DNA of 28,703 nt, taken from positions 1 to 28,703 of the forward strand of contig JAFABA010000225.1 in NCBI GenBank assembly GCA_023426265.1. Direction: 5' to 3'. Of this stretch, positions 22,418-28,703 are shown piece after piece; the stretch's first letter is position 1; every line of letters begins with the position of its first letter. Under the pieces are notes generated by a model. It did no database searches and was not told the DNA's origin. It worked only from the letters and a program-made list of their open reading frames with translations. The translations under genes and the position numbers were made by a program. This stretch comes from Bacillota bacterium (GTDB lineage Bacteria > Bacillota > Clostridia > Christensenellales > CAG-138).

Positions 22418-22482
22418 GTTGCCCTTTACACCCTCTGAGCGGTTTGCGGCAAAGCTGCAAATGATAGAGAGGGTGATGCAAA

Positions 22483-25128
22483 ATGAAGTTTTTCCACGTT
22501 GGAAACAAAGCTCAAAAATCCACGCAGCGGGCCGCCTGGTATGAGGCGACCTTAAAAATCCATGCCAATGCGCCTTGGCCGGAACTGTACGCGCAGCTGG
22601 AAACCGATGGCGCCGGGCTCAGCCCGGAGCAGGCCGAAGAGCGCCTTGATACATTCGGCCCCAATATTATTACATCCGGCCGCAAGAACTCCCAGCTGGC
22701 CCGGTTTCAGGAAGCGGTTATCAATCCGTTCAACCTGGTGCTTTTTGCGATTGCGCTCATCACGTTCATTACGGACGTGGTTCTTTCCGCAAAAAAGGAT
22801 TATGTAACCACGGCGATCATACTCGGCCTGGTGTTCCTTTCAAGCTTTGTCTCGTTCTTTCAGGGGGAGCGCTCCAACGCTTCCGCAGCGAAGCTAAGTA
22901 AAATGATCTCCAACAAGACGGAGGTATTGCGAGGCAACGAGCGAGTGGAAGTCCTTTTGGAAGAAGTGGTGCCCGGTGATATCGTCCGCCTTTCGGCAGG
23001 CGACATCATCCCTGCGGACGTACGCTTTTTATCCGCAAAGGACGCGTTCGTTTCCCAGGCGTCGCTCACGGGAGAAGCCGCGCCCGTTGAAAAATTTGCG
23101 CTTCCCAAGGAGCAGGCAGAAGCCGTAACGGATCATGCAAATATCGGTTTTATGGGCTCCAATATGGTCAGCGGCAGCGCAACGGCGATTGTGCTTGCAA
23201 CGGGCAACAACACATACCTTGGCTGCATCGCAGAGGGTCTTTCGGACGCGCGCGCAAAGAGCAGCTTTGAACGCGGGGTTGATGCGGTGAGCGCGCTGCT
23301 CATTAGGCTGATGTTGTTCATTGTCCCCGCCGTGTTTTTGATCAATGGCCTCACAAAAGGGGATTGGTTCCATTCGCTGCTGTTTGCCATCAGCATCGCG
23401 GTGGGGCTTACGCCGGAGATGCTTCCCGTGATCATGACTTCCACTTTGGCAAAGGGCGCAATCAATATGTCCAAACACGAGGTGATTGTAAAAAACCTTG
23501 GCGCAATCCAGGCGTTTGGAGAAATGGACGTATTGTGTACCGACAAGACCGGGACGCTGACAGAGGACCGCATCATACTGGAAAAGTATATGGATACCCT
23601 TGGGCGGGACGACCTTCGGGTGCTGCGGCACGCGTATTTGAACAGCTATTTCCAGACGGGGCTGAAAAACCTGATTGACCTTGCCATTATCCGCCGCGCT
23701 GAGGAACACGGGTTTGGGGAGCTGAGCAAAAACTACGTGAAAATCGATGAAATCCCGTTCGATTTTTCCCGCAGGCGGATGAGCATTGTACTGCGCGACC
23801 GTAACGGCAAACGGCAGCTCATTACAAAAGGCGCCGTGGAGGAGATGCTTGCAATCTGCTCTTATCTGGAGCATGACGGCAAGATCCTCCCGCTGGACCA
23901 TAAAAGCAGGCAAATTGCATTGGAGACCTACGAGCGGCACAACCGGGACGGCCTCCGCGTAATTGCCGTGGCACAAAAAAACGATGTGCCGGATATCGAC
24001 TCCTTCTCCGTTTCCCATGAGGCGGACATGGTCCTCATTGGGTTTGTGGGGTTTCTCGATCCGCCCAAGGAAAGCGCAAAGGCGGCAATCGAAGCGCTGG
24101 CTGCGCATGGCGTACGTACCGTGGTGCTTACCGGGGACAGCGAGGGCGTGGCCGTAAAGGTATGCAAAAAAATCGGCATCGATACCGAACACCGCCTGTC
24201 CGGCAAAGATGTTGCTTCCATGGATGACGCGGCGCTTGCCGATGCCGCGCGTACCTGCTGCCTGTTTTCCAAGCTCTCCCCGCTGGAAAAAAGGCGGATC
24301 ATTCTTGCGCTGCAAGCAAACGGCCACACGGTAGGCTACATGGGGGACGGCATCAACGACGCGCTGGCGCTCCGCCAGTCCGACGTGGGCATTTCGGTCG
24401 ACTCTGCGGTAGACATCGCCAAGGAAACGGCCGGCATCATCCTGCTCAAAAAGGACCTGATGGTACTCGAGGAGGGCGTCGTTGAAGGGCGCAGAACGTT
24501 CGGAAACATTATCAAATACATCAAAATGGCGGTCAGCGGAAATTTCAGCAACATGATTTCCGTGGTCGCGGCAAGCATCCTGCTTCCGTTCCTGCCGATG
24601 CTGCCCGTACAAATCCTTACCCAGAACCTGCTGTGTGATTTTTCGCAGATGGGCATTCCGTTTGACGGCGTGGATGAAGAATATGTTCTCCTGCCCCGGA
24701 AATGGGATATCGCTTCCATCAGGCGCTTTACGGCGGTCATGGGGCCGATCGGCTCCCTTTTCGACTTATTGTGCTTTGGAGTGATGTGGTGGATTATCGG
24801 CGCGAATAAAATTGAACTCGCACCCTTGTTCCAGTGCGGATGGTTTGTGTTTGGAACGGTATCCCAAAGCCTTATCATCCATATGATCCGTACGGCGAAG
24901 CACCCCTGGAAACGCGGCAAAAAAACTTCTCTCCCCCTCCTGTTTACAACCGGGGCAGTAAGCCTTGCCGCAATATTGATCGCGTTCAGCGGCGTTTCCC
25001 TGGGGCTAGACATGCTGCCGCTTCCCGCCGCATTTGCGCCGTGGCTGGCCGCGCTGCTGGTTGGTTACGCGGTTGCGATTCAGGTGTTTAAGCGGGTGTA
25101 TATCCGAAGGTTTTCAGAATGGCTGTAG
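22483..25128 (+). CDS. mgtA: P-type ATPase, magnesium importer type
   Basis: This 881-residue P-type (P3B) ATPase resembles MgtA/MgtB, which bring Mg2+ into the cytoplasm. The actuator motif TGEA (196-199), phosphorylation Asp354 in DKTGTLTE, the membrane motif GLTPEMLPVI (308-317) and the hinge GDGIND are intact. About ten membrane helices are apparent, four before and six after the large loop. Length fits MgtA (about 890). The N-terminal cytoplasmic segment is short. AGAGGGTGATG precedes the ATG by a few bases. Control by the attenuating leader is likely, presumably by Mg2+. Confidence 0.93.
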   Translation: MKFFHVGNKAQKSTQRAAWYEATLKIHANAPWPELYAQLETDGAGLSPEQAEERLDTFGPNIITSGRKNSQLARFQEAVINPFNLVLFAIALITFITDVVLSAKKDYVTTAIILGLVFLSSFVSFFQGERSNASAAKLSKMISNKTEVLRGNERVEVLLEEVVPGDIVRLSAGDIIPADVRFLSAKDAFVSQASLTGEAAPVEKFALPKEQAEAVTDHANIGFMGSNMVSGSATAIVLATGNNTYLGCIAEGLSDARAKSSFERGVDAVSALLIRLMLFIVPAVFLINGLTKGDWFHSLLFAISIAVGLTPEMLPVIMTSTLAKGAINMSKHEVIVKNLGAIQAFGEMDVLCTDKTGTLTEDRIILEKYMDTLGRDDLRVLRHAYLNSYFQTGLKNLIDLAIIRRAEEHGFGELSKNYVKIDEIPFDFSRRRMSIVLRDRNGKRQLITKGAVEEMLAICSYLEHDGKILPLDHKSRQIALETYERHNRDGLRVIAVAQKNDVPDIDSFSVSHEADMVLIGFVGFLDPPKESAKAAIEALAAHGVRTVVLTGDSEGVAVKVCKKIGIDTEHRLSGKDVASMDDAALADAARTCCLFSKLSPLEKRRIILALQANGHTVGYMGDGINDALALRQSDVGISVDSAVDIAKETAGIILLKKDLMVLEEGVVEGRRTFGNIIKYIKMAVSGNFSNMISVVAASILLPFLPMLPVQILTQNLLCDFSQMGIPFDGVDEEYVLLPRKWDIASIRRFTAVMGPIGSLFDLLCFGVMWWIIGANKIELAPLFQCGWFVFGTVSQSLIIHMIRTAKHPWKRGKKTSLPLLFTTGAVSLAAILIAFSGVSLGLDMLPLPAAFAPWLAALLVGYAVAIQVFKRVYIRRFSEWL

Positions 25129-25162
25129 CAAAAGCCGGAAAGCGCCGTATATAGAACAATAA

Positions 25163-25190
25163 CCAGGAGGGAAATCCCCCTCCTGGTTTT
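25163..25190. terminator. Bidirectional terminator between mgtA and the SEDS gene
   Basis: CCAGGAGGG (25163-25171) pairs with CCCTCCTGG (25178-25186), followed by TTTTATTT on the plus strand. On the minus strand the run after the stem is weaker. It lies between the ends of two converging genes. Confidence 0.85.
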
Positions 25191-25206
25191 ATTTAACATT
25201 CCTTGC

Positions 25207-26538
25207 TCAGTCCATCTCCCGCACAAGTTTGATCTTCCACCGCTGCTGCCTCTGCATCACGCGATCATCCAGCAGCGCCCCGGTACGGAACGTGGAGAAC
25301 AGCAACCCGCACAGAATGAGGTTACACAGCATGGCCTGATCTCCAAACGCGACAAACGGCATCGGATACCGCAGCAGCAGCGTAATACCCAAATTTCCCG
25401 CAATATAGCCTGCGCCCTGCGCCGCGAACGTAAGCAGAACGGACAGCGAGATCAATTTCCCCAGCATACTCCTCTGCTTCATGCAAATGCGCAGCGCCAG
25501 GAACATAAATGCCGCCAGCAGAAGGACCGCGGCAACAAATACAATTTTTCCAAGCTTTGCGGCAAGAACCACCAACATAAAATTATTTGCAAAATCCGCG
25601 CTTGCAAGTACAAGCCCGCTGACCCTGCCATCAAGAAAAGACGGATCGATTGGGCCGACCAGTTTTGCATTGGAGAGAATCCGTTCCACCACAACCCCGT
25701 ACAGGGTAGTCGCTCCGCCGCCTGCCGAAGGAGCGATAATTCCCCGCAGTTGAATAAGACGGTAGGGTTGAACCAGAAATATCACCAGAAGCAACAGCGC
25801 AACAGGCAGCACCATAATAAGCGCGGCAACCGTTTTGTTACAATCAAACCAGCCGCGCACGATCGCATAGAGCGGCAGGGGCAGGCAGGCAAATGCGATA
25901 AGAATGTAATTCCCCATGTAGCTTGGCAACATGATCCATGCAATAATGCTATGCGCAACGCAGATGAGGCAGACGCCAAGGATACCCCGCCCGCGCATCC
26001 GGTAAATCAGCAAGGCGGAGAGTATGGGCAGAAACAGGAGGAGATAGTCTGCATATGCGTTATATCCCCGCACGCGCAGTGCGCGCAGGATCACGCCCGA
26101 AATGGGGCCAACCAGCACGAGGAAATACGCTCCGTAAAGCAGCCATGCCCACTTGGACAGCCAGCCCACCGGGATAAAGCATGCCCCAAGAAAGGCAAGC
26201 AGCAAGAGCGGCATATAATCATGGAAAAACGATCCCTGGATGTACGCCCTTGTAAGAAAACCGAACACCATCAGCACGGCAAACGGGATCCATACGCTCC
26301 AGTCCTTTTGCGAGCGGTATGCTTCATCAAACCGCCTGCCCACCTCAAGCGCGTCTCCCATCTCTTTGATCGCCTGCTTTTCTGCGGCCTCCTCGGGAAA
26401 GCCCTGCCCAAGCAGGCTTTGCCGTTCATCCTCGATATGGCCCGCAAGCTCGTGCGCTATCACCGGGTGCGCCTGCTTCCACCTTACCTGCGCGCAGACG
26501 TCGTTGAGATACGTTGTAACCCGTTCAGACCGTTCCAA
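25207..26538 (-). CDS. SEDS (FtsW/RodA-like) protein with permease-prefix domain
   Basis: This protein of about 443 residues has a cytoplasmic N-terminal permease-prefix domain (about 5-76: HPVIAHELAGHIEDERQ ... EAAEKQAIKEMGD). At least ten membrane helices follow. The end matches the SEDS family: MPFVAFGDQ (393-401), parallel to PLPFISYGG, then CNLILCGLLFSTFR. An earlier loop (SADFANNFMLVVLAAKLG) parallels the HTDFIFAVLGEELG segment. SEDS proteins polymerise peptidoglycan glycan strands, but this branch may do something else. The frame runs up to 26754, but that part overlaps padR. TTG 26538 with AAGGGGGTG upstream, or GTG 26547, is the realistic start. It overlaps padR by 14 bases. Confidence 0.72.
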   Translation of the reverse strand: MERSERVTTYLNDVCAQVRWKQAHPVIAHELAGHIEDERQSLLGQGFPEEAAEKQAIKEMGDALEVGRRFDEAYRSQKDWSVWIPFAVLMVFGFLTRAYIQGSFFHDYMPLLLLAFLGACFIPVGWLSKWAWLLYGAYFLVLVGPISGVILRALRVRGYNAYADYLLLFLPILSALLIYRMRGRGILGVCLICVAHSIIAWIMLPSYMGNYILIAFACLPLPLYAIVRGWFDCNKTVAALIMVLPVALLLLVIFLVQPYRLIQLRGIIAPSAGGGATTLYGVVVERILSNAKLVGPIDPSFLDGRVSGLVLASADFANNFMLVVLAAKLGKIVFVAAVLLLAAFMFLALRICMKQRSMLGKLISLSVLLTFAAQGAGYIAGNLGITLLLRYPMPFVAFGDQAMLCNLILCGLLFSTFRTGALLDDRVMQRQQRWKIKLVREMD

Positions 26539-26869
26539 GAAGCGCACCCCCTTCGAGCACCCTGCTGACAGCGCCGGAAAATTCCTTCCATTCCGCCTGC
26601 TTTTCCGTAAGATGGCTCCGCCCCTCTTTTGTAAGAGCGTAATATCGTCTTTCCCGCCCCGCGGCCATGCCCAAATAGGAGCGTACATACCCCCTGGTTT
26701 CGAGCGAATGCAGCAGCGGATAGAGCGTCCCGGCCTTGAGCGCAAACAGGTCATTGGAACGCCGCTTTAATTCCTCCGTCATCTGGTAGCCGTACATATC
26801 CTCTTTTTCCAGCAGCTTTAAGAGCAGCATACCCGTGCTGCCCGCGAGCAGGGTTTTGTCGGCCGGCAT
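26525..26869 (-). CDS. PadR-family transcriptional regulator
   Basis: This 114-residue winged-helix repressor has the PadR signature: LLLKLLEKEDMYGYQMTEEL, then LKAGTLYPLLHSLETRGYVRSYL and RRYYALTKEG. ATG 26869 has GGAGGG 7 bases upstream, better than the upstream ATG at 26899, which lies within the operator palindrome. It is co-transcribed and overlaps with the downstream membrane protein, a common pairing for PadR proteins controlling membrane or envelope genes. A 49-base palindrome covers its promoter. Confidence 0.92.
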   Translation of the reverse strand: MPADKTLLAGSTGMLLLKLLEKEDMYGYQMTEELKRRSNDLFALKAGTLYPLLHSLETRGYVRSYLGMAAGRERRYYALTKEGRSHLTEKQAEWKEFSGAVSRVLEGGALLGTV

Positions 26870-26884
26870 TTCGCATCCCTCCAA

Positions 26885-26936
26885 ACATATATCGATCATC
26901 TACCTATACTATAGATAGATGATCGATATATGTCAA
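26885..26936 (-). promoter_or_regulatory. padR promoter inside a 49-bp palindrome
   Basis: Arms ACATATATCGATCATCTA (26885-26902) and its exact complement (26916-26933) surround a near-palindromic core CTATACTATAG. On the minus strand TTGACA (26931-26936) and TATAGT (26908-26913) are 17 bases apart. The promoter thus lies within the palindrome, and occupancy would block RNA polymerase. Confidence 0.8.
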
Positions 26937-26943
26937 TGCTTTT

Positions 26944-26966
26944 CAGCGCGTTGAGCGCTGTTTTTT
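26944..26966 (+). terminator. Plus-strand terminator without an obvious gene
   Basis: CAGCGC-GTTGA-GCGCTG (26944-26960) is followed by TTTTTT on the plus strand. All neighbouring genes are on the minus strand. It may block antisense transcripts from the palindromic padR promoter region from entering the VOC gene. Confidence 0.6.
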
Positions 26967-26967
26967 A

Positions 26968-27369
26968 TTACTGCGCCGCGAGATTCCACATGACGCCGTA
27001 CTTGTCCACCACTATGCCGTAGCAGGGGCTGAAAAACGTCTTTTGCAGCGGCATATACACCCTGCCTTCCTCGGACAATACGGCAAACGCGTGCCGGACT
27101 TCCTCCTCGCTGCATTCCACGACAATCGCGACGCGTTCGGATTCCGCGTCGTTGATATCACCAAACGAATCCGACATGCGGATGAAGTTATCCCCGAAAC
27201 GTAACGTCGCCTGCAGGACCTGCCCCTTTTTCTCCTCCGGTACCGGCGGCCCGCCGGGAGCATCCCCATAACGCATCATCTCGATCACGTTGGTGTTGAA
27301 CGCGCGGCTGTAGAGTGCGATGGCGTCATTGCACTCGTTGCGAAAGTACAGATATGGCCTGATTTGCAT
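26968..27369 (-). CDS. VOC-superfamily (PhnB-like) protein
   Basis: This 133-residue protein resembles the PhnB/YjdN branch of the vicinal oxygen chelate fold (glyoxalase-like). Typical segments are RPYLYFRNECNDAIALYSRAFN, MMRYGDAPGG, LQATLRFGDNFIRMSD and the closing DKYGVMWNLAA. This group is often annotated by similarity and the reaction is unknown. The strict metal-binding residues of glyoxalase I are not evident. It follows the DUF1801 gene by 24 bases with AAGGAG before the ATG, so the two are probably one operon. Confidence 0.88.
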   Translation of the reverse strand: MQIRPYLYFRNECNDAIALYSRAFNTNVIEMMRYGDAPGGPPVPEEKKGQVLQATLRFGDNFIRMSDSFGDINDAESERVAIVVECSEEEVRHAFAVLSEEGRVYMPLQKTFFSPCYGIVVDKYGVMWNLAAQ

Positions 27370-27393
27370 AAGTCTTTCTCCTTAATTATGGTA

Positions 27394-27948
27394 TTAGCGT
27401 TTCTTCTTTGCCTCGTATAGCTGCGTATTTTCCTGTACGCGGAACCGGACGATCTCCTTCACAAGCTCAAGCGGAATGGGCTTGTTGTACGGGAACTGTA
27501 TTGCCCCTTTGGAAGTTTCATATTCACTCAGCTTGTCCGCAAACACCGCCACGCCGTTTGCCCCGGGGTAAAACCCGGTGTGGTTTTTATTTGCGGCAAA
27601 GTGCACCAGATTACCGTAATGGGCAAACGTGGCCATTCCCCAGCTGATTTTCTCCTGCGCCTCGGGTGCGGCCTCCCGGATCGCCCGGCGCAGCGTTTGC
27701 AGCTTTTCCTGTACTTCGGGAGAAAACTGCCCGATATACTCCCCCACCGGGTCCGGCTTTTCCCCCAGGAACGTACGCCCCCGCGCGTGCAGTTCGGCTT
27801 TGAGGGCCGCAAGCGCATTGGGACCTATGCCGTGCAAGTTGGCCATTTCTTCTTCCGTATGGGAAGCAAGCTGTTCGAGCGTATGGATGCCCGCGTTATC
27901 GAGCGCCCTGTGGGCGGGCCGCGCCAATGCTTGAAAGATTTCGTCCAT
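27394..27948 (-). CDS. HhH plus DUF1801 (iron-chaperone-like) protein
   Basis: This 184-residue protein combines an N-terminal helix-hairpin-helix (LARPAHRALDNAGIHTLEQLA ... LHGIGPNALAALKAEL). It is followed by a DUF1801/YdhG-type domain (TLRRAIREAAPEAQEKISWGMATF ... FYPGANGVAVFADKL ... GAIQFPYNKPIPLELV). DUF1801 proteins have been likened to frataxin-type iron chaperones, with little proof. ATG 27948 with AAAAAGGGGGA upstream is the convincing start, although the frame runs on to 28218 through an inverted-repeat element. Confidence 0.88.
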   Translation of the reverse strand: MDEIFQALARPAHRALDNAGIHTLEQLASHTEEEMANLHGIGPNALAALKAELHARGRTFLGEKPDPVGEYIGQFSPEVQEKLQTLRRAIREAAPEAQEKISWGMATFAHYGNLVHFAANKNHTGFYPGANGVAVFADKLSEYETSKGAIQFPYNKPIPLELVKEIVRFRVQENTQLYEAKKKR

Positions 27949-28107
27949 AGTATCCCCCTTTTTCCTGTTATGTGTTGTCTCCAAGGCTCTTGCTTCTATA
28001 TTACCCGAAAACAGGCCGGTATCCCATATCCATAAAGTCCTTTGCAAAATGATGAAGATAAAAGCGCCCGCCAATAACAGGCAGGCGCCAACCTCATTAA
28101 TCTCTTC

Positions 28108-28200
28108 ACTGCCGTCCTGAGCGAAGCGAAGGATCTTGAGGCGCCTATATTTGGTGTATAGTGGGAGCCAGATTCTTCGCCTTCGGCTCAGAATGACAGA
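28108..28200. repeat. Small inverted-repeat element
   Basis: The left arm (about 28109-28135, TCCTGAGCGAAGCGAAGGATC core) is closely related to the reverse complement of the right arm (28171-28199, GATTCTTCGCC then TCAGAATGACAG). The arms flank about 35 unrelated bases. The motif TCTGAGCGAAGCGAAGAATC is familiar to me as a dispersed repeat in several bacterial genomes. No coding capacity is seen. Confidence 0.65.
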
Positions 28201-28224
28201 CGATGGGTTTATTGACAAACAGAA

Positions 28225-28250
28225 CGCCCGTCTGCATATGCAGACGGGCG
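28225..28250 (-). terminator. Probable terminator of the flotillin-like gene
   Basis: A perfect 26-base palindrome with 12-13 base arms lies 46 bases after the gene stop. The minus-strand T-run is poor (TTCTGTTTG), whereas the plus strand has CTTTTG, so efficiency in either direction is uncertain. Confidence 0.55.
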
Positions 28251-28295
28251 CTTTTGGGGGATTGCGGGGGTGCTTTCCCCACAGGGGAACGCTTC

Positions 28296-28703
28296 TTACG
28301 AGGCCGCTCCCGTTTTCTCATTTTCGGAAGCCGTATTCCGCAGGGATACGCCGAGCTGATCCAGCGTGATGAACTTCAATAGCGTATCCATGACGTTGCT
28401 GCTGCCGGTATTGCCGCTCATACCTTCCCCGCCCATGTTGACGACGGTCTTGGGCACGATATCCACCGACGCGTTCTTGATGGCTTCGGCCAGTTTGTCC
28501 GTGATTTCCTGGATCACGCGGTATTCCGCTCCGCCGTAGGCTTTGACCTGCGCGTCGATCGCCTGGGCTTTCGCTAGACCCACGTTTGTTTCCTTGCTGG
28601 CCTCCGCCTCACCCTCCAGGCGCACCTTGGAGGCGTTCGCCTTTGCAAGGGCGATAATCTGGTTGGCCTCCTGCTCGGCCTTGCTCGCAAGGGCCGCGCC
28701 GTT
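28296..28703 (-). CDS. Flotillin/SPFH-family protein, C-terminal end (partial)
   Basis: The frame is open to the right edge, giving the last 135 residues. An Ala/Glu/Lys-rich coiled-coil region (SKAEQEANQIIALAKANASK, then GEAEASKETNVGLAKAQAID) leads into the flotillin tail. The tail reads YGGAEYRVIQEITDKLAEAIKNASVDIVPKTVVN, then a Gly/Ser/Met-rich segment and a short helix. Bacterial flotillins are membrane-associated SPFH scaffold proteins of functional membrane microdomains. The SPFH domain lies beyond the window. The 135 residues include no membrane helix. Confidence 0.85.
   Translation of the reverse strand, partial: NGAALASKAEQEANQIIALAKANASKVRLEGEAEASKETNVGLAKAQAIDAQVKAYGGAEYRVIQEITDKLAEAIKNASVDIVPKTVVNMGGEGMSGNTGSSNVMDTLLKFITLDQLGVSLRNTASENEKTGAAS

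Larger units (their letters stand above)
22203..22482 (+). promoter_or_regulatory. mgtA promoter and attenuator leader
   Basis: A promoter with TTGACA (22203-22208), an 18-base spacer and TATGGT with TGC extension (22227-22232) starts a leader of about 245 bases. A strong terminator GCGCCC-GGAT-GGGCGC-TTTTTT (22396-22417) lies 65 bases before mgtA. The upstream segment 22322-22336 (ATCCGGAAGCAAACC) can pair with 22391-22405 (GGTTTGCGCCCGGAT) across one 2x2 internal loop, which would destroy the terminator stem. A further perfect 10-base pairing exists between TGCCGCAAAC (22295-22304) and GTTTGCGGCA (22443-22452). I see no M-box or ykkC-type consensus. Confidence 0.7.
27949..28295. other. Spacer with an inverted-repeat element and palindrome
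   Basis: This 347-base gap holds no real gene. It contains the inverted-repeat element at 28108-28200 and a 26-base perfect palindrome CGCCCGTCTGCAT/ATGCAGACGGGCG (28225-28250), a probable terminator of the flotillin-like gene. A weaker GCGCCCGCC hairpin near 28053-28089 is also present. Confidence 0.65.

Noticed and set aside
22239..22482. Known M-box or manganese riboswitch
   Set aside because: I could not find the conserved cores of either family by eye. Only terminator and antiterminator pairing is supported.
23029..24612. 527-codon minus-strand frame
   Set aside because: It lies wholly within mgtA on the opposite strand and has no recognisable domain.
25750..26568. 272-codon plus-strand frame
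   Set aside because: It is antisense to the SEDS-like gene and is His/Gln/Arg-rich, as expected for a shadow frame.
26539..26754. N-terminal extension of the SEDS-like protein
   Set aside because: It overlaps padR almost completely in another frame and has Arg/Gly-rich shadow character. The ribosome site supports a start near 26538-26547.
27949..28218. Upstream extension of the HhH-DUF1801 protein
   Set aside because: It runs through an inverted-repeat element. ATG 27948 has a strong ribosome site and matches the domain start.

Overview
The window looks like chromosome of a fermentative, probably gut-associated Bacillota (class Clostridia). The grounds are anaerobic pyruvate formate-lyase, a full phosphotransferase (PTS) core with HPr of the low-GC Gram-positive type, and DeoR, PadR and SHOCT-type proteins. 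Strong GGAGG ribosome sites and A/T-rich sigma-A promoters sit in an otherwise fairly GC-rich background (roughly 50-58% GC by eye). I cannot place it to genus from sequence alone. No tRNA, rRNA, CRISPR array, transposase or integrase was found.

Layout: (1) 1-896, the end of pflB and complete pflA. (2) 897-5160, a strikingly AT-rich island (much of it about 25-30% GC). It holds a two-gene operon on the minus strand: a STAND-type P-loop NTPase (2834-4822) whose stop overlaps the start of a soluble VirD4/TraG-like coupling ATPase (1353-2837). No relaxase, type IV secretion gene or integrase accompanies it. This is the best candidate for an undescribed system, possibly anti-phage or anti-plasmid. 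(3) 5166-10921, a five-gene minus-strand operon acoA-acoB-acoC-lpd-sorC: a 2-oxoacid/acetoin dehydrogenase complex with its own SorC-type regulator, a leader palindrome and a terminator-like hairpin before lpd. (4) 11209-14153, deoR-ptsI-ptsH on the minus strand, the general PTS enzymes. (5) 14409-16391, a SHOCT protein, a hairpin-rich spacer, a class II aldolase/epimerase and a small membrane protein. (6) 16414-19421, a MITE-like palindrome, then PTS EIIC and EIIB (minus) diverging from EIIA (plus), galactitol-type. (7) 19546-22143, two membrane proteins, then marR and a nitroreductase gene. (8) 22203-25128, mgtA behind a leader that can fold as terminator or antiterminator. (9) 25207-26869, padR and a SEDS (FtsW/RodA-like) protein with a permease-prefix domain. 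(10) 26968-28703, a VOC protein, an HhH-DUF1801 protein, a small inverted-repeat element and the end of a flotillin-like gene.

How the genes fit together: ptsI and ptsH supply phosphate for the galactitol-type permease 3-5 kb away. Near-identical operator-like sequences lie just downstream of the -10 boxes of deoR and of the EIIB/EIIC promoter, and both promoters share TTGACA with a 16-bp spacer. This suggests that the DeoR protein controls both loci. The class II aldolase between them may act on the imported sugar phosphate. Pyruvate or acetoin would be split by the aco complex or by pyruvate formate-lyase. Several regulators (SorC, MarR, PadR, DeoR) have palindromes or repeats in their own or target promoters that look like operators.
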